From Flavobacteriales bacterium (lineage in GTDB: Bacteria > Bacteroidota > Bacteroidia > Flavobacteriales_G > Salibacteraceae): a DNA stretch of 64,000 bases. The position numbers and the translations under genes are program-made. Below the pieces are notes generated by a model. The model saw only the letters and a list, made by a program, of their open reading frames with translations, was not told the DNA's origin and ran no database searches. Location: assembly GCA_003499525.1 (NCBI GenBank), contig DNTB01000089.1, positions 156,234 to 220,233 of the forward strand. The letters are read 5' to 3'. Each line of letters opens with the position of its first letter. Positions within the stretch are counted from its first letter, which is position 1. Below, piece after piece: positions 1-9,188 of the stretch.

Positions 1-551
1 GGTTTGAGGAGGCTGTGGGCTCTCAGATCTTAGATCCAAAAGCTATGGTTCTTACTACAGTAAATAGCCGCGGAGTGCCTTCATCAAGGGTTTTATATGC
101 TCGAGGAATAACGAGGGAAGGCTTTATATTCTACACCAATTACAACAGCAGAAAGGCTAAAGAAATGGAGGAGAACCCTTTTGTTTGTGTGAATATTCAT
201 TGGCCCGAATTAGAACGTCAGATTAGAGCTTCAGGAAAGATTGAAAAAGTGAAAGCAGAGGTATCCGACAAGTATTTTTCCGGACGACCCCGGGCAAGTC
301 AGATTGGAGCTTGGGCATCAGATCAAAGTGATAAATTAAGTTCAAGGGAGGAGCTCGAAAAAAAGGTTGAGGAGTTTGAAAAGAAGTTTAGAGGTAGAGA
401 TGTGCCACGACCACCGCACTGGGGTGGATATTTTATGAAAGTAGATTATTTCGAATTTTGGCAAGGTCGAGCTGCCCGCTTACATGACAGAATTGTGTAT
501 GACTGGAATAAAGAAAGCAGAACCTGGGATAAACACCGAATTTCTCCTTGA
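1..551 (+). CDS. pdxH: Pyridoxamine 5'-phosphate oxidase, 5'-truncated by the window edge
   Basis: FMN-dependent oxidase that converts pyridoxamine or pyridoxine 5'-phosphate to pyridoxal 5'-phosphate in the cytosol. The frame is open from base 3 with FEEA before the first possible start (GTG at 15), so the true start lies outside the window and roughly 30 N-terminal residues are missing from the usual ~215. Visible family features are the PKAMVLTTV strand, the GFIFYTNYNSRKAKE flavin/phosphate-binding segment, FSGRPRASQIGAWAS, and the C-terminal RLHDR...W...RISP block that contacts substrate and FMN. Its stop overlaps the TTG start of the next gene (TTGA), so the two are probably co-transcribed. 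Confidence 0.95.
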   Translation, partial: FEEAVGSQILDPKAMVLTTVNSRGVPSSRVLYARGITREGFIFYTNYNSRKAKEMEENPFVCVNIHWPELERQIRASGKIEKVKAEVSDKYFSGRPRASQIGAWASDQSDKLSSREELEKKVEEFEKKFRGRDVPRPPHWGGYFMKVDYFEFWQGRAARLHDRIVYDWNKESRTWDKHRISP

Positions 552-1765
552 AAGACCCGATATCAGTATATCTCAGTCGGAGGTTAACTGCTTATAATTC
601 GTTTTCCTTAGACCCTGTAAATCCGAATGTGGGGTTAACTGTCACTATACCTTGTTACAGCGAAACTCATCTTTCACTGACCATAGAATCACTGCTGAGG
701 TGTGATCCTGCAGGGGTTGATGTCGAGATTATTGTGGGGATAAACCAGCCCGTTTCAGCGCCAGTGACTGAATTGGAACAAAACAAACATACCCTTCGAT
801 ATTTGGATAATTTATCCATTGAACGAAGTGATATAAAATTGATATTCAGTGATTTAATTGAATTTCCTGATAGGATTTCAGGGGCGGGAATGGCTCGGAA
901 AGTTGTGATGGATGAGGCCGCTATCCGACTAAGTCAATCAGAGAAGAAAACTAAAGTGATCGCCTGTCTTGATGCGGATTGTACGGTATCTCCAAATTAC
1001 CTCAAGGAAGTTTACAGCTTTTTCGGAAGGAGAAATAATCTGTCTGCATGCAGTATCTATTTTGAGCATCCATTATTTGATAAGACAGGAGTTTTACATG
1101 AACCAATAGTCAAGTATGAACTTCACCTAAGGTATTTGATTCAGGCATTGAAATTTACGAATCATCCTCATGCTTACCATACCGTGGGGAGCTCCATGGC
1201 AGTGAATCTTGATGGTTATTGCAGTCAATGGGGTATGAATAAAAGAAAGGCGGGTGAAGATTTCTATTTTCTTCAAAAGTTTATGGAGATTGAAAAAGTC
1301 GGGGCTCTGAATACCACGGCAGTATATCCATCGAACCGTAAATCACACCGGGTACCTTTCGGAACCGGTCGTGCTATGATGGATTGGGAGAACGGAAAAG
1401 AAATATTGACTTCAAATATGGAATCGTTTGTGACTCTAAAAAACTTTTTTGACAGAGTGGGCCGAGAGTCAAGGGTAGTTGTAAATGATCCTTTGCTCTC
1501 CCAGTTTCTCATTGATCAAAGGTTTGACGAAAATAGCCTGATGAAAAATACTTCTTCTAATATCACCTTTAGAAGACGATTTTTTCGTTGGTTCAATGCC
1601 TTCAGGGTCATGAAATATTTACACTATATGAGGCAGCATGGATTTCCTGATAGGCCTATTGCAATTGAGGCGCGTAAACTTTTAGAAGTCTTAGAATACA
1701 ACGGCTCAGATACTGACAGTGTATATGAACAGCTTTTAGTATTCAGAAAGCTGGACCGAACTTGA
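548..1765 (+). CDS. Glycosyltransferase family 2-like protein
   Basis: A 405-residue predicted GT-A-fold glycosyltransferase. Residues ~29-60 (LTVTIPCYSE...) form the nucleotide-sugar-binding strand. ACLDADCTV near residue 140 supplies a DxD-like metal site, and KAGEDFYFL near residue 235 resembles the acceptor-side ED motif of GT2 enzymes. No membrane segment is obvious, so it is probably cytosolic or membrane-associated. The start used is a TTG overlapping the pdxH stop; no better ATG lies upstream. Sugar donor and acceptor cannot be read from sequence. The gene ends 10 nt before the convergent THX gene. Confidence 0.8.
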   Translation: MKDPISVYLSRRLTAYNSFSLDPVNPNVGLTVTIPCYSETHLSLTIESLLRCDPAGVDVEIIVGINQPVSAPVTELEQNKHTLRYLDNLSIERSDIKLIFSDLIEFPDRISGAGMARKVVMDEAAIRLSQSEKKTKVIACLDADCTVSPNYLKEVYSFFGRRNNLSACSIYFEHPLFDKTGVLHEPIVKYELHLRYLIQALKFTNHPHAYHTVGSSMAVNLDGYCSQWGMNKRKAGEDFYFLQKFMEIEKVGALNTTAVYPSNRKSHRVPFGTGRAMMDWENGKEILTSNMESFVTLKNFFDRVGRESRVVVNDPLLSQFLIDQRFDENSLMKNTSSNITFRRRFFRWFNAFRVMKYLHYMRQHGFPDRPIAIEARKLLEVLEYNGSDTDSVYEQLLVFRKLDRT

Positions 1766-1775
1766 TCTATTCTGA

Positions 1776-2168
1776 TTATCCTTCGCCTTTCTCCTTGCCT
1801 TTCTCTTCCTTCTGTGCTTCAGTTTTCTTAGTAGCTTTTGGCTCGGCTTTCTTAGCAGCTTTTGGCTCGGCTTTTTTAACAGCTTTTGGTTCGGCTTTCT
1901 TGGTAGCCTTTGTTTCAGTTTTTTCTTTTGCTACAACCTGCTCTTCTGTTTTTTTGACCTCTTTTTTAGAGGCGGGCTTTTCTGCAACGGCCTTTGCCAG
2001 TTTTTTGGTAGCTTTTTTCGTTATTGGTTTGCTCTCTGCAGCTTTTTTGGTCTCTTTTACTTCTTTTTCAGGAGCCACATATTGAGGAGTTCTGCTCTTT
2101 TGGCGTGTCTTGCCATAAGACTTACGTACTCTTTTTCCTTTTTTGGTTCTGATATCGCCTTTACCCAT
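1776..2168 (-). CDS. 30S ribosomal protein THX with long lysine/alanine-rich tail
   Basis: The first ~26 residues (MGKGDIRTKKGKRVRKSYGK) match the small basic ribosomal protein THX (bS31 type), which sits in the head of the 30S subunit. Family members are usually only a few dozen residues long. Here about 100 further residues follow, almost entirely K, A, E, P and T, with repeated KKAEPKA-like units that resemble histone H1-like tails of Bacteroidota proteins. The tail is encoded partly by four 24-nt direct repeats. It is probably a bona fide THX with a disordered, basic extension. A histone-like DNA-binding role for the tail is only an inference. Confidence 0.8.
   Translation of the reverse strand: MGKGDIRTKKGKRVRKSYGKTRQKSRTPQYVAPEKEVKETKKAAESKPITKKATKKLAKAVAEKPASKKEVKKTEEQVVAKEKTETKATKKAEPKAVKKAEPKAAKKAEPKATKKTEAQKEEKGKEKGEG
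1823..1918. repeat. Four tandem 24-nt repeats inside the THX gene
   Basis: Four consecutive 24-nt units, each resembling ctttcttagcagcttttggc plus tcgg, begin at 1823, 1847, 1871 and 1895. Read on the minus strand each encodes an eight-residue KKAEPKA(T/V/A) unit. Units differ at a few positions, mostly keeping the amino-acid pattern. Such repeats can change number by slippage without breaking the frame. Confidence 0.85.
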
Positions 2169-2223
2169 TGATTCTCTTTTTGATAGCGGCCAAAAGTATA
2201 AAACATTGCTCGAGTAAGGGCAT

Positions 2224-2256
2224 AAAAAAACCCCGACAGTATTCCTGACGGGGTTT
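2224..2256 (-). terminator. Rho-independent terminator after the HU gene
   Basis: AAACCCCG(A)CAG-loop-CTG(A)CGGGGTTT forms a strong hairpin. On the minus strand it is followed by a run of T, 20 nt downstream of the HU stop codon. It lies between HU and THX and therefore separates their transcripts. Confidence 0.85.
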
Positions 2257-2275
2257 ATAAATGCGTTGTAACGTC

Positions 2276-2548
2276 TTAGTTTACTGAATCTGCAAGCTCT
2301 GAACCTGCTTTGAATTTAACGACGTTTTTGGCAGCTATTTTAATTTCTTGTCCTGTTTGAGGGTTACGTCCGGTGCGCGCATTTCTCTTTGAAACGGAAA
2401 AAGAACCAAATCCTACGAGTGAAACTCGATCTCCCTTTTTAAGGGCTGAAGAAGTGGCACTAATGAAAGAATCTAATGCTTCTTTTGCTGATGCTTTGGA
2501 GATACCAGCGCCGTCAGCCATGGCATCAATCAATTCTGCTTTATTCAT
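2276..2548 (-). CDS. HU-family DNA-binding protein
   Basis: A 90-residue nucleoid protein of the HU/IHF family that binds and bends DNA as a dimer. It has the helical N-terminal half (MNKAELIDAMADGAGISKAS...), the GFGSFSV strand at ~46-52 and the DNA-gripping arm with RTGRNPQTGQEIKI at ~58-71, ending in VVKFKAGSEL. Length and motifs are full-size. It is monocistronic, with its own terminator and ~190 nt of non-coding DNA upstream. Confidence 0.95.
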   Translation of the reverse strand: MNKAELIDAMADGAGISKASAKEALDSFISATSSALKKGDRVSLVGFGSFSVSKRNARTGRNPQTGQEIKIAAKNVVKFKAGSELADSVN

Positions 2549-2739
2549 TGTCTAATGTTTTGATAAAGGATTAATAATTAATTCGGGGCCAAACTAAGTC
2601 TATACCTCAAGTATAGCAAGCGATACAGCTAAAATTGGGGCGATTTGTTGAAAAATACGACCGAATGTTAACAAGTGTGCGGTTTTTTCAGTGTTTTCAG
2701 GCAATCACGAGTAAAAGGGAATGAAAGCCTATGACATCT

Positions 2740-3687
2740 TCATGGAAGGTTTACCAATACTTTCTCCATACTTGTACCTCTCAAGAATTCTGGGGTGGTC
2801 ATCGTTTTTCGACCTTGAATTTTCAGTTCAGTAATATTCAATTGAAAGTCTTTGCAACATATTCTTAAATAGATCGCTCCATCCGTTTCTATCATTCCGG
2901 GATGAGAACTTGGTTTATCGGTCAATTCACTTTTATAGATTTTAACAGTTTTAAACTGACTTCCGAATTGAAACACGGTAGTTGCTCCGGGGTAGGGGCT
3001 AAGACCTCGAATGAAGTTGTGAACAGATTTGCTTGAGTTTTCCCAATTAATTATGAGGTCTGCTTTATGTAGTTTGGGAGCTTTTTTTAAAGGAACGGTC
3101 GTTTGAAAAGCCTTCTGAGGAAGGAACTCGGGGTTTTTGGGAATGATATCAAGTGCCTTCAGGATTAGTTTTCTAGATAGCTCCATCAGCTTATTGTGAA
3201 GGCTTCCTGCGTTGTCCTCTGATTCTATTTCTATACTCTCTTTCAAGAGGATATCTCCGGTGTCAATTTCATGTTTAAGGCGGAAAACAGTTACACCTGT
3301 ATGTTTTTCGTCATTTATGAGCACCCAATTAATTGGTGCTGCTCCTCGATATTGCGGTAGAAGTGATGCATGGGCATTGTATGTGCCCTTTGGAGGCATG
3401 TTCCATACGGACTCGGGAAGCATTCTGAATGCTACAACAATGAAAATCTCCCCTTTTAAATCTCGTAGTTCATTCTGAAAACTCTGGTCTTTAAGGTTAG
3501 TTGGCTGAAGTACTTTAATACTTTTTTTAGTGGCAAATTCCTTTACGGGAGATGGAGCAAGCTTTTGTCCCCGGCCACGTTTGCGGTCAGGAGCAGTTAC
3601 GACCCCTACAAGCTCGTGATCGGATTGAGTAATCCCTTCGAGGATGTGTACGGCAAACTCCGGCGTTCCAAAAAAGACTATTCTCAT
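2740..3687 (-). CDS. fmt: Methionyl-tRNA formyltransferase
   Basis: Transfers the formyl group of 10-formyl-tetrahydrofolate to initiator Met-tRNA. The 315-residue length is typical. The N-terminal formyltransferase domain starts MRIVFFGTPEFAV and contains YNAHASLLPQYRGAAPINW (catalytic Asn and His) and EIDTGDIL (catalytic Asp). The C-terminal tRNA-binding OB-like domain follows from about residue 205 (NFIRGLSPYPGA). It lies 9 nt downstream of the MATE gene on the same strand, and recQ-MATE-fmt may form one transcript. The formyl-THF synthetase gene fhs, which can supply its cofactor, is elsewhere in the window (38-39.7 kb). Confidence 0.96.
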   Translation of the reverse strand: MRIVFFGTPEFAVHILEGITQSDHELVGVVTAPDRKRGRGQKLAPSPVKEFATKKSIKVLQPTNLKDQSFQNELRDLKGEIFIVVAFRMLPESVWNMPPKGTYNAHASLLPQYRGAAPINWVLINDEKHTGVTVFRLKHEIDTGDILLKESIEIESEDNAGSLHNKLMELSRKLILKALDIIPKNPEFLPQKAFQTTVPLKKAPKLHKADLIINWENSSKSVHNFIRGLSPYPGATTVFQFGSQFKTVKIYKSELTDKPSSHPGMIETDGAIYLRICCKDFQLNITELKIQGRKTMTTPEFLRGTSMEKVLVNLP

Positions 3688-3696
3688 TGTGATGAA

Positions 3697-5031
3697 TTAA
3701 ACTTTTATTTCTTTCCAATTTCCTTTCAGCAAATAGAACCAAGACAGGACTGCCATTGATCCAAAGTATACAAACTCGCTGGCCCAGGCCCAATGTAAAG
3801 GGTTTTCCGGATTTCTTGTTACCCACCAGACAAAAATCAGGTACAGCAGCAACCCTATGATTTCAATTTTCAAAGCCATTCTTGTATTTCCGGTTCCGGA
3901 GACTGCCCTGAATGCAATCATAGAAACGGTCGCCAACTGAAGTGATACCGAAGTCAGGTATAGCGTGGGTAAGGTGTCCCTTATGAAGTTCTGATCTTTT
4001 GTGAATAATCCCACTGCAGTTTCCGGAAAAGATAGGAGTAGAAGCATGAATATGAGAGTTCCCAAAAGGCCCATCAATGTTGTTTTTCTGGCCAAAGGAA
4101 GTATGAATTCTGCTTTAGATGCTCCAATGAGGTTGCTCGTTAGGGTATTGGTTCCATCTGCAAGTGAAAAAATGGGAACCATAAGGAATATATAGATGCC
4201 CCTGATAACTTGTGATATGGCTAATTCTCGTTCCCCCAAATTCTCAATCATTACAAAGAATGCAAACCATGCGCCTACCGTAAGAACGTTCTGAATCATT
4301 ATAGGTCCTGCTACTTTTAAAGCCTGGCGGATTAAATCCCATTCTATCTTTTTAAATATCCAGAGTCCATAGAGTTTGCGATCTACTTTAGAGATTGTGT
4401 AAAGAAGAAAAACAGAAGAACCGATCGCTTCCGCAATCACCGATGCCAATGCAGCCCCTTGAACCCCGAGTTCGGGCATTCCCCAGGATCCGTAGATCAG
4501 GCTATAATCAAGTCCTACATTTAGCAGAGCCACTGCCGAAGTGACCCATCCCAGAATTTTCGTTTTAGTAATTCCAACATAAAACGCAGTAAAAAGCAAG
4601 TTGATCATGACAAAAGGAAGACCCCAAATACGGGTCATCATGTACTCTGTGGTGTAGAGAATTACTCCTTTTGATTTAAACAGTAAATGCAGGGCTGGTT
4701 CTAGAGCAAAAGAGGTTAGGATCAGCATTATAAGTCCAAAACCTATGGCAAATAGACCTGCCTGATTGAACAGTTCTCCTACTTTAGAATGCTCTTTTTC
4801 ACCGTTCCTACGACCGATAATTATTTGAACACCGGTGGTAAACCCCATTCCAATAATAAAAAGCAAGGCATACAGGATTTGTCCGTTTCCAGTTCCGCCT
4901 ACCTGAGCTTCACCTAGCGGTGCAACAAACAAAATATCCATTACCCCGACGATATTTACAGCTATACCTGAAACGATCATGGGTACAGCTATTTCACTGA
5001 TACGCCTTAATGAAATGGGGTTGCTGCTCAT
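3697..5031 (-). CDS. MATE-family multidrug/Na+ efflux transporter
   Basis: Integral inner-membrane exporter with about 12 hydrophobic segments in two homologous halves, typical of MATE proteins driven by Na+ or H+. Recognisable parts are the N-terminal IAVPMIVSGIAVNIVGVMD helix, GFTTGVQIIIGRRNGE in the first half and the second-half repeat with QVIRGIYIFLMVPIFSLADG. I start at the ATG at 5031 (MSSNPISLRR...), because the longer reading frame would run 31 nt into recQ and adds a non-membrane leader. Substrate is unknown. Confidence 0.9.
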   Translation of the reverse strand: MSSNPISLRRISEIAVPMIVSGIAVNIVGVMDILFVAPLGEAQVGGTGNGQILYALLFIIGMGFTTGVQIIIGRRNGEKEHSKVGELFNQAGLFAIGFGLIMLILTSFALEPALHLLFKSKGVILYTTEYMMTRIWGLPFVMINLLFTAFYVGITKTKILGWVTSAVALLNVGLDYSLIYGSWGMPELGVQGAALASVIAEAIGSSVFLLYTISKVDRKLYGLWIFKKIEWDLIRQALKVAGPIMIQNVLTVGAWFAFFVMIENLGERELAISQVIRGIYIFLMVPIFSLADGTNTLTSNLIGASKAEFILPLARKTTLMGLLGTLIFMLLLLSFPETAVGLFTKDQNFIRDTLPTLYLTSVSLQLATVSMIAFRAVSGTGNTRMALKIEIIGLLLYLIFVWWVTRNPENPLHWAWASEFVYFGSMAVLSWFYLLKGNWKEIKV

Positions 5032-5072
5032 GCGGCAAAGGTGCAGTAATAAAGGCTTAGAATTGAAGCTTT

Positions 5073-6803
5073 TTAGCTTCTGCAAACGTCGCATTTTCCG
5101 CAACGCTTGCCTGGCGAAATGTCAAAATAAACATTGATAATTCGACTTCTGCAAAGCTGATCCTGCCTGATGTAGTGAATCATGTTGTCCACTTTTTCAG
5201 TCATAACTTTTTTTCTTCTCGAATAGATCTCAGGAGGTAAGATTATTCTGTCCCCGGGAGGGCGATTTTGCAGAAAAGTAATCTTGAGATTGTTGGAATG
5301 TGGATGGTACTCCAATATCTTCATTTTCGCCAGTGAATTCAAATGTTGCACAACCTCATATCGACTCATTTCAGCCCTTTTGGCGAGCAGAGACTCCTCA
5401 ATCGGTGAAATTTCGTCGAAGAGGCCAGAGTAGGATCTCACAAGACATTCCATCGTTCGGGCTGCTTTTGGATGCCTTTCTTCAAGGCCTAATCTTCGCC
5501 AATTCTGGTTGAACAGCTTGACGCTCGATCTCTGATACTTGCCATCTGCAATGGCAATGATCTCTGACCGCACTAAAAGAGAAAGACTCGTTTTTAATAC
5601 TGAACTCTTCAGTTTATACTTTACTGCAAATTCATCAATATTCAGCTCAAAATGTTTGTCGAGACCTGATTCAAATGATACCTGTAAGTGGTTGCAAAGC
5701 TGTTGGTATATGGTTTTAACTTTCGGATAATCAGGGAATTGTTTATCTATGAGTTCGCGCATTCTGTTGATGTCACCTAAAGAGGCAAGAAGGATCGCTT
5801 TGGACGGTTTTTTATCCCTTCCTGCTCTTCCGGCCTCCTGGTAGTAGGACTCCAAACTGGCAGGCGGGTTGTAATGCATCACCATCCTTACGTCCGGTTT
5901 ATCTATACCCATTCCAAAGGCCATGGTGGCACAAACTATTTGAATTTTTCCATTAAGCCAGTTCTGGGCAACATAATGTCGCTTTTTATTGTCCATACCG
6001 GCATGATATGCTGCGGCCGAGATATTTCTTGAAACCAGGGTTTTTGCAATCTTTTCCGTTTCTCTTCGAGTATTGGCGTAGATGATTCCACTTTCTCGCA
6101 GGTTAGAAGCAACGGTGATAAGATACCCCATTTTATTCTCGGTTTGTTTGACCATATAAGTAAGCTCTGGTCTATCAAATGAACCATAATGAACAGCTGT
6201 ATTTATCCATTCTAGTTTGGTCTTAATATCTGCAACAACTTTACTGGTAGCACTGGCTGTGAGTGCTATTCGATGACAATTCGGAATTAGATGGTTTAAT
6301 ACCGATAGCTTGAGGTAAGCTGGCCGAAAATCGTGCCCCCATTGTGAGATACAATGGGCTTCGTCAACAGCAAGTAATCCTATGTTCCAATGGATTATTC
6401 GATCTTGAAAAGGAATGGACTGGATTCTCTCTGGAGAAAGATAGACGAATTGATATTTACCATTTCCAATGTTATCATATTCCAATTCCAACTCTTGTGA
6501 GGTCAGCTCGGAGGTCAAAGCGATGGCTTTCAGGTTTTTCTTTTTTAGTCCTTCCACCTGGTCTTTCATCAGAGCTATGAGTGGGGTTATTACTAAAGTA
6601 ATTCCGCCTATAACCAGTCCTGGTACCTGGTAGCAGACTGATTTTCCCGCACCTGTTGGTAAAATGGCCAATGTGGATTTTCCTTGGAATAATTGCAGAA
6701 TGACCTGTTCCTGGTCGGGTCTGAAGGATTCAAAGCCCCAGTGTACTCCGAGTATTTCTCTGGATTTAGAAAGTAATTGGTTTGCCGAAAGGGTAGAGGG
6801 CAT
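5073..6803 (-). CDS. recQ: RecQ-type ATP-dependent DNA helicase (short form)
   Basis: 3'-5' DNA helicase of the RecQ family, acting in recombination and replication-fork repair. Walker A TGAGKS lies near residue 50 and the DEAH box (AVDEAHCISQWGHDFRP) with the RecQ aromatic loop near 140. Helicase motifs IV-VI end in YYQEAGRAGRD. The protein finishes in the zinc-binding subdomain, with cysteines in CRSR and CGKCDVC. It stops there, so the winged-helix region is reduced and the HRDC domain of classical RecQ is absent; short RecQ paralogues like this are frequent in Bacteroidota. I use the ATG at 6803; a TTG two codons earlier is possible. Confidence 0.93.
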   Translation of the reverse strand: MPSTLSANQLLSKSREILGVHWGFESFRPDQEQVILQLFQGKSTLAILPTGAGKSVCYQVPGLVIGGITLVITPLIALMKDQVEGLKKKNLKAIALTSELTSQELELEYDNIGNGKYQFVYLSPERIQSIPFQDRIIHWNIGLLAVDEAHCISQWGHDFRPAYLKLSVLNHLIPNCHRIALTASATSKVVADIKTKLEWINTAVHYGSFDRPELTYMVKQTENKMGYLITVASNLRESGIIYANTRRETEKIAKTLVSRNISAAAYHAGMDNKKRHYVAQNWLNGKIQIVCATMAFGMGIDKPDVRMVMHYNPPASLESYYQEAGRAGRDKKPSKAILLASLGDINRMRELIDKQFPDYPKVKTIYQQLCNHLQVSFESGLDKHFELNIDEFAVKYKLKSSVLKTSLSLLVRSEIIAIADGKYQRSSVKLFNQNWRRLGLEERHPKAARTMECLVRSYSGLFDEISPIEESLLAKRAEMSRYEVVQHLNSLAKMKILEYHPHSNNLKITFLQNRPPGDRIILPPEIYSRRKKVMTEKVDNMIHYIRQDQLCRSRIINVYFDISPGKRCGKCDVCRS

Positions 6804-6839
6804 GCTCAAATAAACGACAAAAAAGATAATGTTGAGATG

Positions 6840-7943
6840 TTAGCCTTCTTCCCTTGCCTTTGGACGACCACGAATCTTGTCCGTCTCATTGATCCCTTCG
6901 ATAACTTCCGCTTTGATGCCATCAGAGAGTCCAAGTATTACAGGTCTTTTTTCAAACCTTTGAGGACTCGTCTCAACATAAACATAAGCACTATCCCGTT
7001 CATATTCCAATAGCCGTTCTTCCAGGACTAAAACATCGTCACGGCGGTCCAGGACGATAGAGGCATTTGCACTGTATCCAGCTCTGATGAATGATTTTTC
7101 GAGATCTTCCGGGTGAATCATTGCTTTTATTTCGAACTGTATTGCACCATTTTCATCCACACCTTTAGGAGAAATGTACTCCAGTGTTGCATGCAATAAT
7201 TCATCCTGAAGGGCGCCAATGGATAGTTCGATTTGCATTCCTTCTTTCACCTTACCAACCTCAGATTCGTCTATTTTACCCTGAAAAATCATTTCTCCCA
7301 TATCGGCAACTGAAGCGATGGTCGTCCCTTCATTGAAGGTGTTTGATTCGATTACCTGATTTCCAACTTTTATGGGAACATCCAAAATCATTCCTGATAT
7401 TGTGCTTTTAACCAGATTATTAGAGGTGTTTTTGCTCTTTTTAGACACACCTTCGCGGATGATTTGTAAATTATCCTCAGACGCTTCCAGCTCTATTTGT
7501 GCATTTTTATACATCAAGTCAAACGGCTGAAATTCTGCGTATGAAATTACCTTTTGCTCGTATAATTTCTTGTTTCGGTTGTAATCTATTTCCGCATTAC
7601 TTAGACTTATTTTAGCCCTTTCTACGCGGTTTTCAGCATTGTTTAAGTTAACCATATTCGGAATGATTTTCACTCTGGCGATCAGATCGTTTTTGTTGAC
7701 AAGATTTCCTGCCTCGACAAATAACTCTTCAACAATTCCAGATACAACGGGTTTTATCGCAATTTCACGCCGTGGTACAACAGAACCGGTGGCTACTGTT
7801 TTCTTTATTACACTTCCGATGTAGGCCTGTTCCGTATTATAAATAACCTCAGGAGCCTGATTTTTCATGTATAAATAATACAGGGTATAGAAAAAAGCTC
7901 CGGCAATGGCAGCCACAAGGATATAGGTAAGTATTCTTTTCAT
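6840..7943 (-). CDS. MacA/HlyD-like periplasmic adaptor subunit of an ABC exporter
   Basis: Membrane-fusion protein expected to link the ABC permeases encoded upstream to an outer-membrane channel. An N-terminal membrane anchor (ILTYILVAAIAGAFFYTLYY) is followed by the barrel-sandwich half-motif IKPVVSGIVEELFVEAGNLV, a helical hairpin at ~95-165 and the second lipoyl half (STISGMILDVPIKVGNQVI). C-terminal beta-barrel and membrane-proximal domains follow. The start ATG overlaps the stop of the upstream permease by 1 nt, so translation is probably coupled. No TolC-like gene is present in the window. Confidence 0.92.
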   Translation of the reverse strand: MKRILTYILVAAIAGAFFYTLYYLYMKNQAPEVIYNTEQAYIGSVIKKTVATGSVVPRREIAIKPVVSGIVEELFVEAGNLVNKNDLIARVKIIPNMVNLNNAENRVERAKISLSNAEIDYNRNKKLYEQKVISYAEFQPFDLMYKNAQIELEASEDNLQIIREGVSKKSKNTSNNLVKSTISGMILDVPIKVGNQVIESNTFNEGTTIASVADMGEMIFQGKIDESEVGKVKEGMQIELSIGALQDELLHATLEYISPKGVDENGAIQFEIKAMIHPEDLEKSFIRAGYSANASIVLDRRDDVLVLEERLLEYERDSAYVYVETSPQRFEKRPVILGLSDGIKAEVIEGINETDKIRGRPKAREEG

Positions 7944-9187
7944 TATTCTGATCTTAATGCATCAATGGGTTTAATTCTGGTGGCTCTTAGGGATGGGATT
8001 ATGCCTGCTATCAGTCCTGAGAGTATCAGGACAAAAAAGGCCAGCATCATAATTTTAAAATCTACAGATGGGTCGTTGAAGAAATCATGTTGGATATTCG
8101 GGCCTGCAAGTTCGAGAAGCCAAACTCCACCTATGATTCCCATTATTCCAGCTATTGTGGTCAAAGCGACACTCTCAAGCATGATTTGAACCATGATGGA
8201 TGATGGAGCTGCTCCGATGGCTCTGCGAATACCAATTTCTTTGGTTCTTTCTTTGATGATGATGACCATGATATTAGATATTCCTATGATACCGGCCAGA
8301 AGAGTAAGAATTCCAACAAACCACGAAAGTGCGGTGATGCCATCAAAAATACGGTTGAACTTCATTACCTCTTCTTCCATATTCCAACTGCCTATGGCTC
8401 GAATATCATCAGGGTGAACAGTATGTCTTTTTTTTAGCAGGTTCTTTGCTTTTTCCTCAACGACGGAAGCAGGAATTCCTTTCTTACTTGTCATGGCATA
8501 CCAATGAACATCATCACCCTGATTAAATGCTTTTTGAGAGGTGGTGAAAGGGACATATAAAGATTGATCTTCCTCCTCAGCATCTTCACCTTTTTGGGCA
8601 GATTTAAACTGACCAACTACCTGAAAATTTACCCCCTGAATCGTTACATATTCACCGAGAGGGTTCTGGTCTCCAAATAATTGTTCTCGAGTAATCGCAC
8701 CCAAAACGCAAATTTTTCTGGCCTCTTTGATATCCTGTTCATTAATAAATCTGCCTAAGGGTACTGACATTAGTTTAATCTGTTGAGCCTCAGGATAATA
8801 GCCGTTAATCTCGAAGGCTCCAACCTTGTCCTTATAGGTTACATTATTTGCACCTCGCCATCCACCAAGTTGCAGCCCTGGTGAAAGCAGGTCAATCTCG
8901 GGTACTTGTTCCAGAAGTGCCTCAGTATCATCATTATTCAGCCTGAAGTACCTCCCTTTCTTAAATCCTTTGTATGCCATGGTGGTGGTATTGCTCCACA
9001 TAAAAACACTGTTTTCAATGCGACCCTCAAATTCTCTTGCAACTCCTCTGCGCAATCCATTACTTGCCCCGAGCATTATGATCAGCATCAGAATCCCCCA
9101 GGTAACCCCGAATGCAGTTAGCGCTGTCCTTAACTTGTTTTTGGACAAGGTTTGATATATTTCATTCCAACGATCCTGATCGAACAT
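7943..9187 (-). CDS. MacB-like ABC transporter permease (second copy)
   Basis: A 414-residue inner-membrane subunit with MacB periplasmic core and FtsX-type C-terminal domain. One N-terminal helix (ALTAFGVTWGILMLIIMLGA) is followed by a ~220-residue periplasmic domain and three C-terminal helices. The cytoplasmic coupling segment KERTKEIGIRRAIGAAPSSI contacts the ATPase, and the protein ends in the family signature ATRIKPIDALRSE. It is 1 nt apart from the preceding permease and homologous to it, so the two probably form a heterodimer. Exported substrate is unknown; peptides, lipids or lipoproteins are all possible for this family. Confidence 0.93.
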   Translation of the reverse strand: MFDQDRWNEIYQTLSKNKLRTALTAFGVTWGILMLIIMLGASNGLRRGVAREFEGRIENSVFMWSNTTTMAYKGFKKGRYFRLNNDDTEALLEQVPEIDLLSPGLQLGGWRGANNVTYKDKVGAFEINGYYPEAQQIKLMSVPLGRFINEQDIKEARKICVLGAITREQLFGDQNPLGEYVTIQGVNFQVVGQFKSAQKGEDAEEEDQSLYVPFTTSQKAFNQGDDVHWYAMTSKKGIPASVVEEKAKNLLKKRHTVHPDDIRAIGSWNMEEEVMKFNRIFDGITALSWFVGILTLLAGIIGISNIMVIIIKERTKEIGIRRAIGAAPSSIMVQIMLESVALTTIAGIMGIIGGVWLLELAGPNIQHDFFNDPSVDFKIMMLAFFVLILSGLIAGIIPSLRATRIKPIDALRSE

Positions 9188-9188
9188 C

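Noticed and set aside
1762..2085. Plus-strand frame with Phe/Ala/Ser-rich product
   Set aside because: It is the antisense of the repeat-rich THX tail; its composition is explained by the minus-strand Lys/Ala repeats.
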